A program made the translations under genes and the position numbers. DNA of 64,000 nt from Oscillibacter sp. MSJ-31 (lineage in GTDB: Bacteria > Bacillota > Clostridia > Oscillospirales > Oscillospiraceae), in contig NZ_JAHLPT010000004.1 in the NCBI RefSeq assembly GCF_018918025.1, forward strand, positions 105,452-169,451, in the 5' to 3' direction. Below, in pieces: positions 14,491 through 23,249 of the stretch (within the stretch, counting starts at the first letter, position 1; the number at the start of each line of letters is the position of its first letter). The notes beneath the pieces were generated by a model. It saw only the letters and a list, made by a program, of their open reading frames with translations, made no database searches and was not told where the DNA came from.

Positions 14491-17083
14491 TTTTGCCAAT
14501 GATGGTCGCGGTGGCGCGCACGCGGCGCAGATCGAAGTCCCGCACGTTCCAGCGCTCGATGAGGTCGCTGATCTGCCCCTCGGCCTCGGCGACCTCCTCC
14601 TCGAACGCGCGGGCGGAGATGCGCAGCGCGCCGTGACCGAGGATGATGACCTGCTCCATGTTGTCCGACGTGGCGACGCGGACGCGGTGGTTTTTGCCGA
14701 GGTCGTAGGTCGCGCGCTCGATGTAGCTGTCGGCGGTCTGCGCCTCCTTGGTGTAGACGATGTAGATGCCGTTTTTCTTTTCCATCGAGCCGGGATTGCC
14801 CTTGACCTTGTAAGCGTCGAAGACCAGAATGATCTCGCACCTGCGCCAGCCGCGGTAGTTGGCAAGGATGTCCGCGAGCGCCTCGCGCGCGGCGGCGACG
14901 TCCTGCGCAGCGAGCTTTTTGAGCGCGTCCCACGCGAAGATGATGTTGTAGCCGTCCACGAGCAGATACTCGGGACCGGTCTTCTGATTTTTGATGTTAT
15001 AGCGCGTCTCGTCGAGCGCGGTGCGCGCGGGCGCGCGCTTGGGCTCGAACGCGCGGCGCTCGACCTTGCCGTAGGTGCTCTCGAAGATGGCGAGCAGCTC
15101 CTTGTCCTCGGCGGCGGAGCCGGAGGACGCGCGGCTGCGTGTCGGCATGGGTTCGGCGGCTTCGGCGGGGTGCTCCTGCAGAACGCAGGGGACGTGCGCG
15201 CGGGCCTTGACCTCGTTCCACGGAACGTAGACACCTGCGCCGTGCTCGCAGAACACCGAGCCGGTGGGGTTTTCCGCGTCGCGCTCGGGATCGTAGCCGA
15301 TGGCGGCGATGACGCTCTCCGCGTCCGCGCAGGGCTCGTAGCCGCGCAGGGTGCAGCTCAGACGTCCGCGTCCGCGGGTGTAGGCCGCGACCTCACGCGC
15401 GTAGCTGCGCAGTCCCTTGACCGGCGCGAAGCCGGTGAGCACCGTTTCTCCGCCGACCGTTTCCGGTGCGTCCGCCGAGCCGCCCATCGCGGCAAGGTCG
15501 GTCATCGCGCGGCCCACGCACTCCGGCGGCAGCTCGAGACGGAAATCATAGAACGGCTCGAGCAGCACGCTCTCGGACTGCATCAGACCCTGCCGCACGG
15601 CGCGGTAGGTCGCCTGCCGGAAATCGCCGCCCTCGGTGTGCTTGAGGTGCGCGCGGCCCGCAAGGAGCGTCATTTTTACGTCGGTCAGCGCGCTGCCCGT
15701 CAGCACGCCGGGATGCGCGCGCTCGGCAAGGTGCGTGAGAATGAGACGCTGCCAGTTGAGGTCCAGCTCGTCCGTCGGACAGGCGGAGGCAAGCTGAACA
15801 CCGCTCCCGCGCGGGGCGGGCTCGAGCAGCAGATGCACCTCGGCGTAGTGGCGCAGCGGCTCAAAGTGCCCCACGCCCTCGACGGTGTTGGCAATGGTCT
15901 CCTTGTAAACAATACCGCCCTCGCCGAACGTGACGGAGAGGCCGAAGCGGTCGGATATGAGCCGCTGCAAAATTTCCAGCTGCACCTCGCCCATCAGCTC
16001 GGCGTGCAGCTCGCCGGACGCTTCCTCCCACACGATGCGGAGCATCGGGTCCTCGTCCTCCAGCTCGCGCAGCTTCGGGAGGACGGTGTGCGCGTCTGTG
16101 CCGCCGGGCAGGAGGATGCGGTAGGTCAAAACGCTTTGCAGCACCGGCTTTTCGCCGTCCGCCTCCGCCCCGAGCCCCTGCCCGGGATAGGTGTCCGCAA
16201 GGCCCGTGACGGCCACGACCTCGCCCGCGCCCGCCGCGTCGAGCGGACGGAACTTTGCGCCGGAGTAAAGCCGGAGCTGGTCGGCCTTGCCGCAGGGAAG
16301 CTGCGTTTTTGCCCGCAGCGTCCCGCCGGTGACCTTCAGGTGCGTGAGCCGTGTGCCCTGCGCGTCGCGGGAGATCTTAAAGACGCGCGCGCCGAAGTCC
16401 GCGCCGCGCGCCGGCTCGCGCGTGAAGCGCGTGAGCAGCTGCAAAAACTCCGCCACGCCCTCATTTTTGAGCGCGGAGCCGAAGCAGCAGGGGAAAATTT
16501 TCCGCGCGGAGATCAAAGCGGCGAGCGTGTCGTCCGAAAGCGCGCCGCGCTCCAGCAGCTCCTCGAGAGCCGCTTCGTCGGTCAGCGCGGCGTGCTCGTC
16601 GCGCTCGTTCGGCTCCGCGCCGAGATCGACGCACGCGCCGAAGCTCTTTTGCAGATCCGTCAGCAGCGCCGCGCGGTCCGCGCCCGCAAGGTCCATCTTG
16701 TTGATGAAGAGGAACGTCGGTACGCCGTAGCACTCCAGCAGCCGCCAGAGCGTGCGGGTGTGGCCCTGCACGCCGTCCGTGCCGCTGATGACAAGGATCG
16801 CGTAGTCGAGCACCTGCAGGGTGCGCTCCGCTTCGGCGGAGAAATCGACGTGGCCCGGCGTATCGAGCAGCGTGATGTGCGTGCCGCCGCAGTCGAGCAC
16901 CGCCTGCTTGGCAAAGATGGTGATGCCGCGCTCGCGTTCGAGCGCTTCGGTGTCCAGAAAGGCGTCGCCGTGATCGACGCGGCCGAGCGTGCGCAGCGCG
17001 CCCGCGGCATATAAAAGGCCCTCGGAGAGGGTCGTTTTGCCCGCGTCGACATGGGCGAGTATCCCGATGGTGAGTTTTTTCAT
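14471..17083 (-). CDS. Tet(M)-like translational GTPase fused to a YacP/Rae1-type NYN nuclease domain
   Basis: The start at 17083 (MKKLTIGILAHVDAGKTTLSEG) is chosen because homologous GTPases begin there. The 870-residue protein carries translational GTPase motifs: AHVDAGKTT (about 10-18), RGITI, DTPGHVDFSAE, INKMD. EF-G-like domains follow to about residue 640, like tetracycline ribosomal protection proteins. Residues about 706-870 form a NYN domain (YLLVDGYNIIFAWDAL, VFDAYKVKGNPGS, TKEAQTADSYIERA, VATSDNMEQ), as in YacP/Rae1, a nuclease that cuts mRNA in the ribosomal A site. The fusion suggests one polypeptide that docks on ribosomes by its GTPase half and cleaves RNA there. Databases may call it a Tet resistance gene; resistance is not shown by sequence. 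It is monocistronic, upstream of csoR. Confidence 0.85.
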   Translation of the reverse strand: MKKLTIGILAHVDAGKTTLSEGLLYAAGALRTLGRVDHGDAFLDTEALERERGITIFAKQAVLDCGGTHITLLDTPGHVDFSAEAERTLQVLDYAILVISGTDGVQGHTRTLWRLLECYGVPTFLFINKMDLAGADRAALLTDLQKSFGACVDLGAEPNERDEHAALTDEAALEELLERGALSDDTLAALISARKIFPCCFGSALKNEGVAEFLQLLTRFTREPARGADFGARVFKISRDAQGTRLTHLKVTGGTLRAKTQLPCGKADQLRLYSGAKFRPLDAAGAGEVVAVTGLADTYPGQGLGAEADGEKPVLQSVLTYRILLPGGTDAHTVLPKLRELEDEDPMLRIVWEEASGELHAELMGEVQLEILQRLISDRFGLSVTFGEGGIVYKETIANTVEGVGHFEPLRHYAEVHLLLEPAPRGSGVQLASACPTDELDLNWQRLILTHLAERAHPGVLTGSALTDVKMTLLAGRAHLKHTEGGDFRQATYRAVRQGLMQSESVLLEPFYDFRLELPPECVGRAMTDLAAMGGSADAPETVGGETVLTGFAPVKGLRSYAREVAAYTRGRGRLSCTLRGYEPCADAESVIAAIGYDPERDAENPTGSVFCEHGAGVYVPWNEVKARAHVPCVLQEHPAEAAEPMPTRSRASSGSAAEDKELLAIFESTYGKVERRAFEPKRAPARTALDETRYNIKNQKTGPEYLLVDGYNIIFAWDALKKLAAQDVAAAREALADILANYRGWRRCEIILVFDAYKVKGNPGSMEKKNGIYIVYTKEAQTADSYIERATYDLGKNHRVRVATSDNMEQVIILGHGALRISARAFEEEVAEAEGQISDLIERWNVRDFDLRRVRATATIIGKKEEKGS

Positions 17084-17166
17084 GGCCTGTCCTCTGAAAA
17101 AGCGCCGCGGCGCGGCGCATCCGTTTTTCTCTACGATACCATGCTTTTGCGCCCGCGTCAAATGGA

Positions 17167-17191
17167 AAAGGGCTGCCGGCGGCAGCCCTTT
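17167..17191 (-). terminator. malQ terminator
   Basis: AAAGGGCTGCC pairs with GGCAGCCCTTT around GGC. On the minus strand it is followed by TTCC and A/T-rich sequence. Confidence 0.7.
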
Positions 17192-17203
17192 CGCTCACAG
17201 CTT

Positions 17204-18685
17204 TTATGATCTTCCGTAAATGCGCGTCATTTCGCGGATCTGCCCGGCGAGCTTTTTGCTCGCCTCACCCGGGAGCATACGCCACTCCCAGTTGCCGCGG
17301 CTCGTGCCGGGGATGTTCATGCGGTGGCCCGCGCCGAGTTCGAGCCAGTCCTGCATCTGCGCGACAAAGAGCTTTGCCACCGAGCTCATGCCGCCGCGGA
17401 TGATGCCGCGGTTGAAGCCCTCTCGGTCGTTGAGCCCAAGGTACTGCACGGCGAAGGCAATATCCGCCTTATCCGCCTCCGTGCGCCAGAGGGCGAGGGG
17501 CGCGTTGTCGTGCGTGCCGGTGTAGCAGATGCAGTTCTCCCCGTAGCTGTGCGGCAGATAGCTGCTCGTGTCGCGCGAGTCGAAGGCGAATTCCAGCACC
17601 TTCATGCCGGGCAGACGCGAGTCGGCAAGCAGCTGCGTGACCTCCGGCGTGGGATAGCCGAGATCCTCGGCGATGAACTCGATGTCGTGGAACCAGCCGG
17701 TCAGCACACCGACGAGCGCCATGCCGGGGCCCTTGACCCAGCGGCCGTTTTTCGCGGTCGTCTCGCCATAGGGCACGGCCCAGTAGCTCTCGAAGCCGCG
17801 GAAGTGGTCGATGCGGATGACGTCGTAGAGCTTCGCCGCCCCGCCGATGCGGCGGATCCACCACTCAAAGCCGTCCTTCTGCATGGCCTCGTAGTCGTAG
17901 AGCGGGTTGCCCCAGAGCTGACCGTCGGCGCTGAAGTAGTCCGGCGGCACGCCGGAGACCTCGACGGGCACGTTTCGCTCGTCGAGCTGGAATTTCTCCG
18001 GCTCGCTCCACACGTCAGAGGAGTCCATCGCCACATAGATGGGGATGTCGCCGATGATGCGGATGCCGAGACCGTTGATGTAGCTCTTGAGCGCACTCCA
18101 CTGCCGGAAGAAGAGAAACTGAATGTAGGTGAACAGCTCCACATCCCCGCGCAACTCCGCGCGGTAGCGCTCGAGCGCGTCGGCCCGGTGCAGCCGCGCG
18201 CCTTCGTCGGGCCATTCGGTCCAGGACTTCATGCCGAAATGCCGCTTGAGCGCCATGAAGAGCGCGTAGTCCGGCAGCCAGCGGCTGTTTTCCGATTCGA
18301 AGGCGGCGACCGCCTCGCGGTCGCGCTCCCAGCCGCGCGCCTTGGCCCTTTCGAGCAGCGCGAAGCGGCTCTCGTAAATTTTGCCGTAGTCGACGTAGCG
18401 CGGCTCCGAGCCCCACGCGCAGGAGGTGACCTCCTTGCGCGTGAGCAGCTTATCCTTGATGAGCAGATCGAGGTCGATGAAGTACGGGTTGCCCGCAAAG
18501 GTCGAAAAGCTCTGATACGGCGAGTCGCCGTAGCTTGTGGGGCCGAGCGGCAGAAGCTGCCAGTAGCCCTGTCCCGCCGCGTGGAGAAAATCGGCAAAGT
18601 CATACGCCGCCTTGCCGAACGTGCCGATGCCGTAGGGCGAGGGGAGCGAGGAGATCGGCATCAGAATGCCGGAGGAACGATTCAT
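17204..18685 (-). CDS. malQ: 4-alpha-glucanotransferase (amylomaltase)
   Basis: The 493-residue enzyme begins MNRSSGILMPISSLPSPYGIGTFG, the family's N-terminal hallmark. It carries the GH77 blocks LPLGPTSYGDSPYQSFSTFAGNPYFIDL, GDIPIYVAMDSSDVWS, IRIDHFRGFESYWAVPYGE (with the catalytic Asp), EDLGYPTPEV and YTGTHDNAP. It moves glucan segments between maltodextrins so they can be shortened inside the cell. The length is normal. The gene is last in the lacI-binding protein-permease operon, six bases after the second permease, which points to imported malto-oligosaccharides as the substrate. Confidence 0.95.
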   Translation of the reverse strand: MNRSSGILMPISSLPSPYGIGTFGKAAYDFADFLHAAGQGYWQLLPLGPTSYGDSPYQSFSTFAGNPYFIDLDLLIKDKLLTRKEVTSCAWGSEPRYVDYGKIYESRFALLERAKARGWERDREAVAAFESENSRWLPDYALFMALKRHFGMKSWTEWPDEGARLHRADALERYRAELRGDVELFTYIQFLFFRQWSALKSYINGLGIRIIGDIPIYVAMDSSDVWSEPEKFQLDERNVPVEVSGVPPDYFSADGQLWGNPLYDYEAMQKDGFEWWIRRIGGAAKLYDVIRIDHFRGFESYWAVPYGETTAKNGRWVKGPGMALVGVLTGWFHDIEFIAEDLGYPTPEVTQLLADSRLPGMKVLEFAFDSRDTSSYLPHSYGENCICYTGTHDNAPLALWRTEADKADIAFAVQYLGLNDREGFNRGIIRGGMSSVAKLFVAQMQDWLELGAGHRMNIPGTSRGNWEWRMLPGEASKKLAGQIREMTRIYGRS

Positions 18686-18691
18686 GTGAGA

Positions 18692-19591
18692 TCAGCCTTT
18701 CACGGCGCCGGCCGCGACGCCCTTGATGATGTATTTCTGGCAGCAGAGGTAGAAGATGATGACGGGGACAATGCTCAGGAAGATGAGCGCCATCGTCGCG
18801 CCGAGATCGACCGTGCCGTAGCTGCCCTTGAGGTACTGGATATGGATGGGAATGGTCTTGTACTTGGTGCTGTCGAGCACGAGATAGGGGAGCAGATAGT
18901 CGTTCCACACCCACATGATCTCGAGGATGCCGACGGAGATCATCGTAGGCCGCAGCATCGGGAACACGACGGAGAAATAGGTGCGCAGCGGACCGCAGCC
19001 GTCAATGGCGGCGGCCTCCTCGATCTCCAGCGGGATGGACTTCACGAAGCCCACGAACATGAAGATGGCAAGCCCCGCGCCGAAGCCGAGGTAGATGATG
19101 GGAATGGTCCACGGCGTATTGAGCGCGACCTTTTCGAGGCTGCCGCTCGCAAAGTTAAAGTAGGGTATCTTCACGCGGTCGGCGGTCTTGGAGAGGGTGA
19201 ACATGACCATCTGGAACGGCACGACCATGGAAAAGACGCAGAGGTAATAGACGCCGCGGCAGAGCTTGCTGTCCACGCGGGCGATGTACCACGCGGCCAT
19301 CGAGGTGCACAGCAATATCAGCGCCGTGGAGACAAGCGTGATGAAAAGGCTGTAAAACGCGGACTTCCAGAAGGGATAGTTGCCGAAGGTGACGCCCTTG
19401 ATGTAGTTCGCCCAGCCGGCAAAGCTCTCGGCGGTGGGCAGGGCAAAGGTCTCGGTCTTGACATAGGTGTTGAGCTTGAAGGAGTTGACTACCACAGCCA
19501 GCACCGGCAGGATGTAGAGGATGCAGATGAAGGCCAGCACGACCGAAAGAATGGTCTTGCGGCGGCGTTCGGCGGAAAGGGAACCGTTCAT
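18692..19591 (-). CDS. Carbohydrate ABC transporter permease (MalG type)
   Basis: The 299-residue product has six membrane segments and the permease loop EEAAAIDGCGPLRTYFSVVFPMLRP (EAA motif) near residue 195, which contacts the ATPase subunit. MNGSLSAERRRKTILSVVLAF is the N-terminus. Its start codon overlaps the stop of the upstream permease by one base (TAATG), with AGGAGG upstream, so translation is coupled. It forms the channel with the MalF-type partner. The long frame extending to 20443 is a shadow of the upstream gene. Confidence 0.92.
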   Translation of the reverse strand: MNGSLSAERRRKTILSVVLAFICILYILPVLAVVVNSFKLNTYVKTETFALPTAESFAGWANYIKGVTFGNYPFWKSAFYSLFITLVSTALILLCTSMAAWYIARVDSKLCRGVYYLCVFSMVVPFQMVMFTLSKTADRVKIPYFNFASGSLEKVALNTPWTIPIIYLGFGAGLAIFMFVGFVKSIPLEIEEAAAIDGCGPLRTYFSVVFPMLRPTMISVGILEIMWVWNDYLLPYLVLDSTKYKTIPIHIQYLKGSYGTVDLGATMALIFLSIVPVIIFYLCCQKYIIKGVAAGAVKG

Positions 19592-20505
19592 TACTGCTGC
19601 ACCTCCTTTTTGCGTGTAGCGCGGAGCTGGATCAAACCGATGGCGGCGACGAGCAGGAAGAACAAAACGGCCTTGGCCTGTGCGGTGCCGCGGGAGTTGA
19701 CGTTCTGCCCGTAGAACGTGTTGTAGATGTTCAGCGCCAGCATCTCGGTCGTCTTGATGGCTGAGCCGTCGGACTGGATGATGTAGGGCTGACCGCCCGT
19801 GAGGGCGAGGTTCTGGTCGAAGAGCTTGAAGCTGTTCGTCAGCGTGAGGAAGGTGCAGATGGTGATGGAGGGCATCACGTTCGGGATGGTGACCTTCCAG
19901 AGCGTCTGCCAGCGGTTTGCGCCGTCGATCTTCGCGGCCTCGAGCATATCCTCGGGCACAGCCTGCAAGCCGGCAATGTAAATGATCATCATATAGCCGA
20001 CCTGCTGCCAGCACATGAGGATGATGAGGCCCCAGAAGCCGTATTTCGTCTCCAGCAGGATCGACGTGCTGTAGCGCGAGAGGATGCCGTCGAAGATCAT
20101 CGACCACACATAGCCCAGCACGATGCCGCCGATGAGGTTCGGCATGAAGAACACCGTGCGGAAGAGATTGCTCCCCTTGATGCCCTGTGTGAGGGCATAG
20201 GCCACGGCGAAGGCCAGCACGTTGATGAACACGAGCGAGACGAGCGCAAAGAGCGCCGTGTACCAGAACGAATGGACAAAGCTCGCGTCGTTCAGCGCCT
20301 TGATGTAGTTGCCGAAGCCGATGAACTGCGCGTCCGAGGTCGTCTTGAATTTGCAGAACGAGAGGTACACGCCCTTGCAGAACGGATAGACGAAGCCAAT
20401 GGCGAAGGCGCAGAGCATGGGACCCATGAACAGCGGGGCCCACCGCCGGATCGGGCGGCGGACGAGCGAACTGTTGACGGCTGCTGCGTCGTGTTTACGC
20501 TTCAA
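19591..20505 (-). CDS. Sugar ABC transporter permease (MalF type)
   Basis: The protein has six membrane segments and the EAA loop EDMLEAAKIDGANRWQTLWKVTIPNVMPS near residue 205. The start is uncertain: a TTG at 20505 (LKRKHDAAAV) sits 8 bases after GGGAG and is preferred, giving 304 residues. An ATG at 20520 and a GTG at 20541 are in frame but have poor ribosome sites. It pairs with the MalG-type subunit to import the ligand of the upstream lipoprotein. No gene for the ATPase is in the operon, so a shared MsmX-type ATPase encoded elsewhere probably powers it. Confidence 0.9.
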   Translation of the reverse strand: MKRKHDAAAVNSSLVRRPIRRWAPLFMGPMLCAFAIGFVYPFCKGVYLSFCKFKTTSDAQFIGFGNYIKALNDASFVHSFWYTALFALVSLVFINVLAFAVAYALTQGIKGSNLFRTVFFMPNLIGGIVLGYVWSMIFDGILSRYSTSILLETKYGFWGLIILMCWQQVGYMMIIYIAGLQAVPEDMLEAAKIDGANRWQTLWKVTIPNVMPSITICTFLTLTNSFKLFDQNLALTGGQPYIIQSDGSAIKTTEMLALNIYNTFYGQNVNSRGTAQAKAVLFFLLVAAIGLIQLRATRKKEVQQ

Positions 20506-20576
20506 TTCGATCACTCCCATCAAGATAGATTGACTGAGCACGGCGCGGGCCTCTTGCGGCCTCTGCCGTGGTAGAA

Positions 20577-20606
20577 GAAGAGGACGGGCGAAGGCCCGCC
20601 CTCTTC
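20577..20606 (-). terminator. Stable hairpin between binding-protein and permease genes
   Basis: GAAGAGGACGGGC and GCCCGCCCTCTTC form a 13-bp stem with one mismatch and a 4-base loop, with only a weak T run on the minus strand. As in other mal operons it may partly terminate or protect the binding-protein mRNA so that the binding protein is made in excess. Confidence 0.6.
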
Positions 20607-20639
20607 ACAAGAATTGTAGGTTTTGCGGTATGGAGACGC

Positions 20640-21968
20640 TTAGCCGTTGGCGGCAGCGTACTGCACGGCCCAGCCGTCCACGAACGCGGTCTTGACCTGC
20701 TCCCAGTTGGCGTCGGTGGGATCGTTGTCATACTGGTTCATCGCGGCGACGATGGCTTCACGGTAGGCGTCGACGTTGGGCTGGAAGTTGGTGACCCAAG
20801 GCATGACGTAGTTGCCCTCGGCGGCATAGGCGTTGGCGTCGGCCAGGAAGCCGCAGGTGGACTCGGCAGCCTGCTTGTAGGGCATGACGGCGAATTCATC
20901 GACGAGCATACGGGAGACCTCAGCGTCGGTGACGAGCCAATACATGAAGTCGAGCGTTGCCTGAATGTCCTCGGCGGAGGCCTTGGCGTTCACGGCCCAG
21001 CAGTTCTCGGTGCCGCAGTTCAGACCGGCCTTCTCCTCACCGGCAACGCCGCAGTAGAAGGGGATCATGGAGAGGTTGTCAAGACCGTACTGACCCTCGC
21101 CGGTGCCGGTCAGAGCCGCCCACTCCCAGGAGCCGTTCTGATAGAACACAGCCTGCTCCTTGCCGAACTCGGCCTGAGCGTCATAGCCGCCGGCAGCGAG
21201 AGTGGAGGGAGCGACCGCACTGTTGTTGATGTAGAGATCCCAGAGGTTCTTGAAGTTCTGCATGTAGGTGCCCTTGATGCTCGGGGGGCAGACCTTCCAG
21301 GCATCGGGATCGTCCACGGACTCATAGTAATACTCGAGGTTGGCGAGGTGGCCGGTGAAGCGCCAGCTGGAGTCGCCGCTCATGGAGGAGGAGGTGAAGG
21401 CGTCGAAGCCCAGCTCGGCGGCGCGGGAGTGGATGTCCTCCGCAACGGCCTTGAGGGTCTCAAAGTTGGTGATGTCGCTGAGCTGATAGCCGGCCTTCGC
21501 CAGCAGATCCTCGTTGACGATGATGCCGTAGCACTCATAGCAGTAGCCGATGGAGCAGAGCTTGCCGTCGGCGTCGTAGAGGTTGTAGGCGTCGGTGGTC
21601 AGCTCACCCGCGATGGGGGTGCCGGTCAGGTCGTAGCAGTAGTCGCCCCAGGTGTCCACGGCGGCCTGGTTGCCGACGACGAACATCGTGGGAGGCGCTT
21701 CCTTATCCATCGCGGCGGTCAGGGTCTCGTTGTAGGTGCCGGACGCGGCGGTCTGGATGGTGACGGGCACACCGGTCTTTTCGGTGTACATGGCGGCGAC
21801 CTTCTGCAGGGTGCCGTCCGCCTCGGGCTTGAAGTTCAGCCAGAACACACGGCCGGTGGCCTCGGTGGCGTCACCGTCGTCGGAGGGCTCCTCGGCCGTC
21901 TTGTTGCCGCAGGCAACGAGGCTGAGAGCCATAACAAGTGCCAGGACAAGCGCAAGATACTTCTTCAT
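20640..21968 (-). CDS. Sugar ABC transporter substrate-binding lipoprotein
   Basis: The 442-residue lipoprotein has a signal peptide with lipobox LVAC at residues 17-20 (MKKYLALVLALVMALSLVACG). The body is a family 1 solute-binding protein: VFWLNFKPEADGTLQKVAAMYTEKTGVPVTIQTAASG, MFVVGNQAAVDTWGDYCYDLT, NGSWEWAALTG. It captures the oligosaccharide outside the membrane and delivers it to the two permeases downstream. GGAG precedes the start. Context (LacI regulator, MalQ) suggests malto-oligosaccharides, but the ligand is not proven by sequence. Confidence 0.92.
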   Translation of the reverse strand: MKKYLALVLALVMALSLVACGNKTAEEPSDDGDATEATGRVFWLNFKPEADGTLQKVAAMYTEKTGVPVTIQTAASGTYNETLTAAMDKEAPPTMFVVGNQAAVDTWGDYCYDLTGTPIAGELTTDAYNLYDADGKLCSIGYCYECYGIIVNEDLLAKAGYQLSDITNFETLKAVAEDIHSRAAELGFDAFTSSSMSGDSSWRFTGHLANLEYYYESVDDPDAWKVCPPSIKGTYMQNFKNLWDLYINNSAVAPSTLAAGGYDAQAEFGKEQAVFYQNGSWEWAALTGTGEGQYGLDNLSMIPFYCGVAGEEKAGLNCGTENCWAVNAKASAEDIQATLDFMYWLVTDAEVSRMLVDEFAVMPYKQAAESTCGFLADANAYAAEGNYVMPWVTNFQPNVDAYREAIVAAMNQYDNDPTDANWEQVKTAFVDGWAVQYAAANG

Positions 21969-22021
21969 GTTTCATTGATCTCCTTATTCAAATTTATTTT
22001 CACGCGCTCGGCGCGGGAAAA

Positions 22022-23035
22022 TCATTTCGTCAGGTCGCGCACGGATTCACCCGCGCGCAGGGTGGTCGGCAGCGTCAGATGGTCGTGCGCGCCGCCGCGG
22101 ATGACGCCGAGCAGCAGCTCGACGCTCTTCGTGCCCATGGCCGTCATCGGCTGGCAGAGGGTGGTGAGCATGGGATGGATGTACTCGGAGACATTGATGC
22201 CGTCGATGGCGATGATGGAGCAGTCCTCGGGAATGCTGCGCCCGCTCTCGCGCAGGGCGCGCATCGCGCCGATCGCCATATCGTCCGCGATGGCAAAGAC
22301 GGCGGTGAAGTCCGCCGGACGCTTCAGCCGCTCGCGCATGGCGCGGCAGCCGCTTTCCACGGTGAAATCGTCCGCGCAGATGACGTCCTCCTCCTCGGGC
22401 GGGATGCCCAGCTCGCGCAGCGCGCGGGCGTAGCCGGAGTAGCGCAGCTGGGAGATGGAGCTGTCGTCGGGGTCGGCGGTCAGCGCCGCGATGCGGCGGT
22501 GGCCCTTTTTGGCCAGCTCCATGACCGCACGGTAGGCCTCCTGCTCGTCGGCGATGGAGACGGAGGAATACTTGCTCGGATCGAGCGTGCCGTAGGCGTT
22601 AGTGTAGGTGCAGCAGACAAAGGGCACGTTGAGCAGCGCCAGCTCCGCGGGAGAGTAATCCGAGCGTCCGCCGAGAAAAATGAGGCCCTGCAGGCGCTTT
22701 TCGCGCTCCATCACCGCGCCGCACTTCACCTCGTCATCGCCGGAGGCGATCTGACGCATGACCATCGTGTAGCCCGCAAGGTCGAGCTTATGCTCGATGG
22801 CGCGGATGATATCGGTGTAGAAGGGGTTCTGCACGCCGCGCACCACAAGGCCGACGGTGTCGGACTTCGTGCGCACAAGGCTGCGCGCGGAATTGTTGGG
22901 CAGATAGTTGTGCTCGGCAATGACCTCCAGCACGCGGCGGCGGCTTTCCTCGCTCACGTCGGGGCGGTCGTTGAGTACACGGGAGACCGTGCTCACGCCC
23001 ACGCCGCTGAGCTTTGCAATGTCCTTGATGGTCAT
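22022..23035 (-). CDS. LacI/GalR-family transcriptional regulator
   Basis: The start at 23035 opens the DNA-binding helix-turn-helix directly (MTIKDIAKLSGVGVSTVSRVLNDRPDVSEESRRRV). The 337-residue protein continues with a periplasmic-binding-protein-like effector domain (VGLVVRGVQNPFYTDIIRAIEH, FAIADDMAIGAMRALRESG, DDCSIIAIDG-like segment). It leads the operon for the sugar transporter and MalQ and most likely represses it until the sugar or a derivative binds. An operator-like palindrome with central CG sits just after its predicted transcription start, consistent with autoregulation. Confidence 0.92.
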   Translation of the reverse strand: MTIKDIAKLSGVGVSTVSRVLNDRPDVSEESRRRVLEVIAEHNYLPNNSARSLVRTKSDTVGLVVRGVQNPFYTDIIRAIEHKLDLAGYTMVMRQIASGDDEVKCGAVMEREKRLQGLIFLGGRSDYSPAELALLNVPFVCCTYTNAYGTLDPSKYSSVSIADEQEAYRAVMELAKKGHRRIAALTADPDDSSISQLRYSGYARALRELGIPPEEEDVICADDFTVESGCRAMRERLKRPADFTAVFAIADDMAIGAMRALRESGRSIPEDCSIIAIDGINVSEYIHPMLTTLCQPMTAMGTKSVELLLGVIRGGAHDHLTLPTTLRAGESVRDLTK

Positions 23036-23087
23036 GGCGACACCCTCTGCATGAAAAAAATCAAAGCCCGTTTCCGGGAACCTTACC

Positions 23088-23099
23088 GGTAACGTTTCC
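23088..23099. promoter_or_regulatory. LacI-type operator candidate
   Basis: GGTAACGTTTCC is a near palindrome with the central CG typical of LacI-family sites. It lies about 5-16 bases downstream of the predicted transcription start of the lacI-family gene. TTACCGGTAA (23083-23092) overlaps it. Confidence 0.5.
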
Positions 23100-23110
23100 A
23101 CTTTTCTTTT

Positions 23111-23139
23111 ATTGTAGCAGTCTCTTCCCAAAAAGTCAA
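23111..23139 (-). promoter_or_regulatory. Promoter of the lacI-transporter-malQ operon
   Basis: TTGACT (23134-23139), 17 bases, TACAAT (23111-23116) on the minus strand. Confidence 0.6.
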
Positions 23140-23196
23140 AGCACTTTGCCCTGTCCATCTTACCAAAAAAACGGCGGGAAAAATGTCGCAATGAAC

Positions 23197-23236
23197 AAAG
23201 GAAGCCTCTGCCCGGCGTCGGACAGAGGCTCCCTTT
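23197..23236 (-). terminator. Terminator of the hom-lysC-asd operon
   Basis: AAAGGAAGCCTCTGCCC and GGACAGAGGCTCCCTTT form a long stem with one or two mismatches. It lies between asd and the upstream end of the lacI operon. Confidence 0.75.
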
Positions 23237-23249
23237 CACAAAAATGCCT

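Noticed and set aside
14633..17014. 793-residue plus-strand frame
   Set aside because: Antisense shadow of the GTPase-nuclease gene, with no motif or ribosome site.
14471..17083. Tetracycline resistance gene as such
   Set aside because: The GTPase half is Tet-like, but the nuclease fusion and lack of resistance context argue against naming it a resistance gene from sequence alone.
17324..19714. 796-residue plus-strand frame
   Set aside because: Antisense to malQ and a permease gene; low-complexity.
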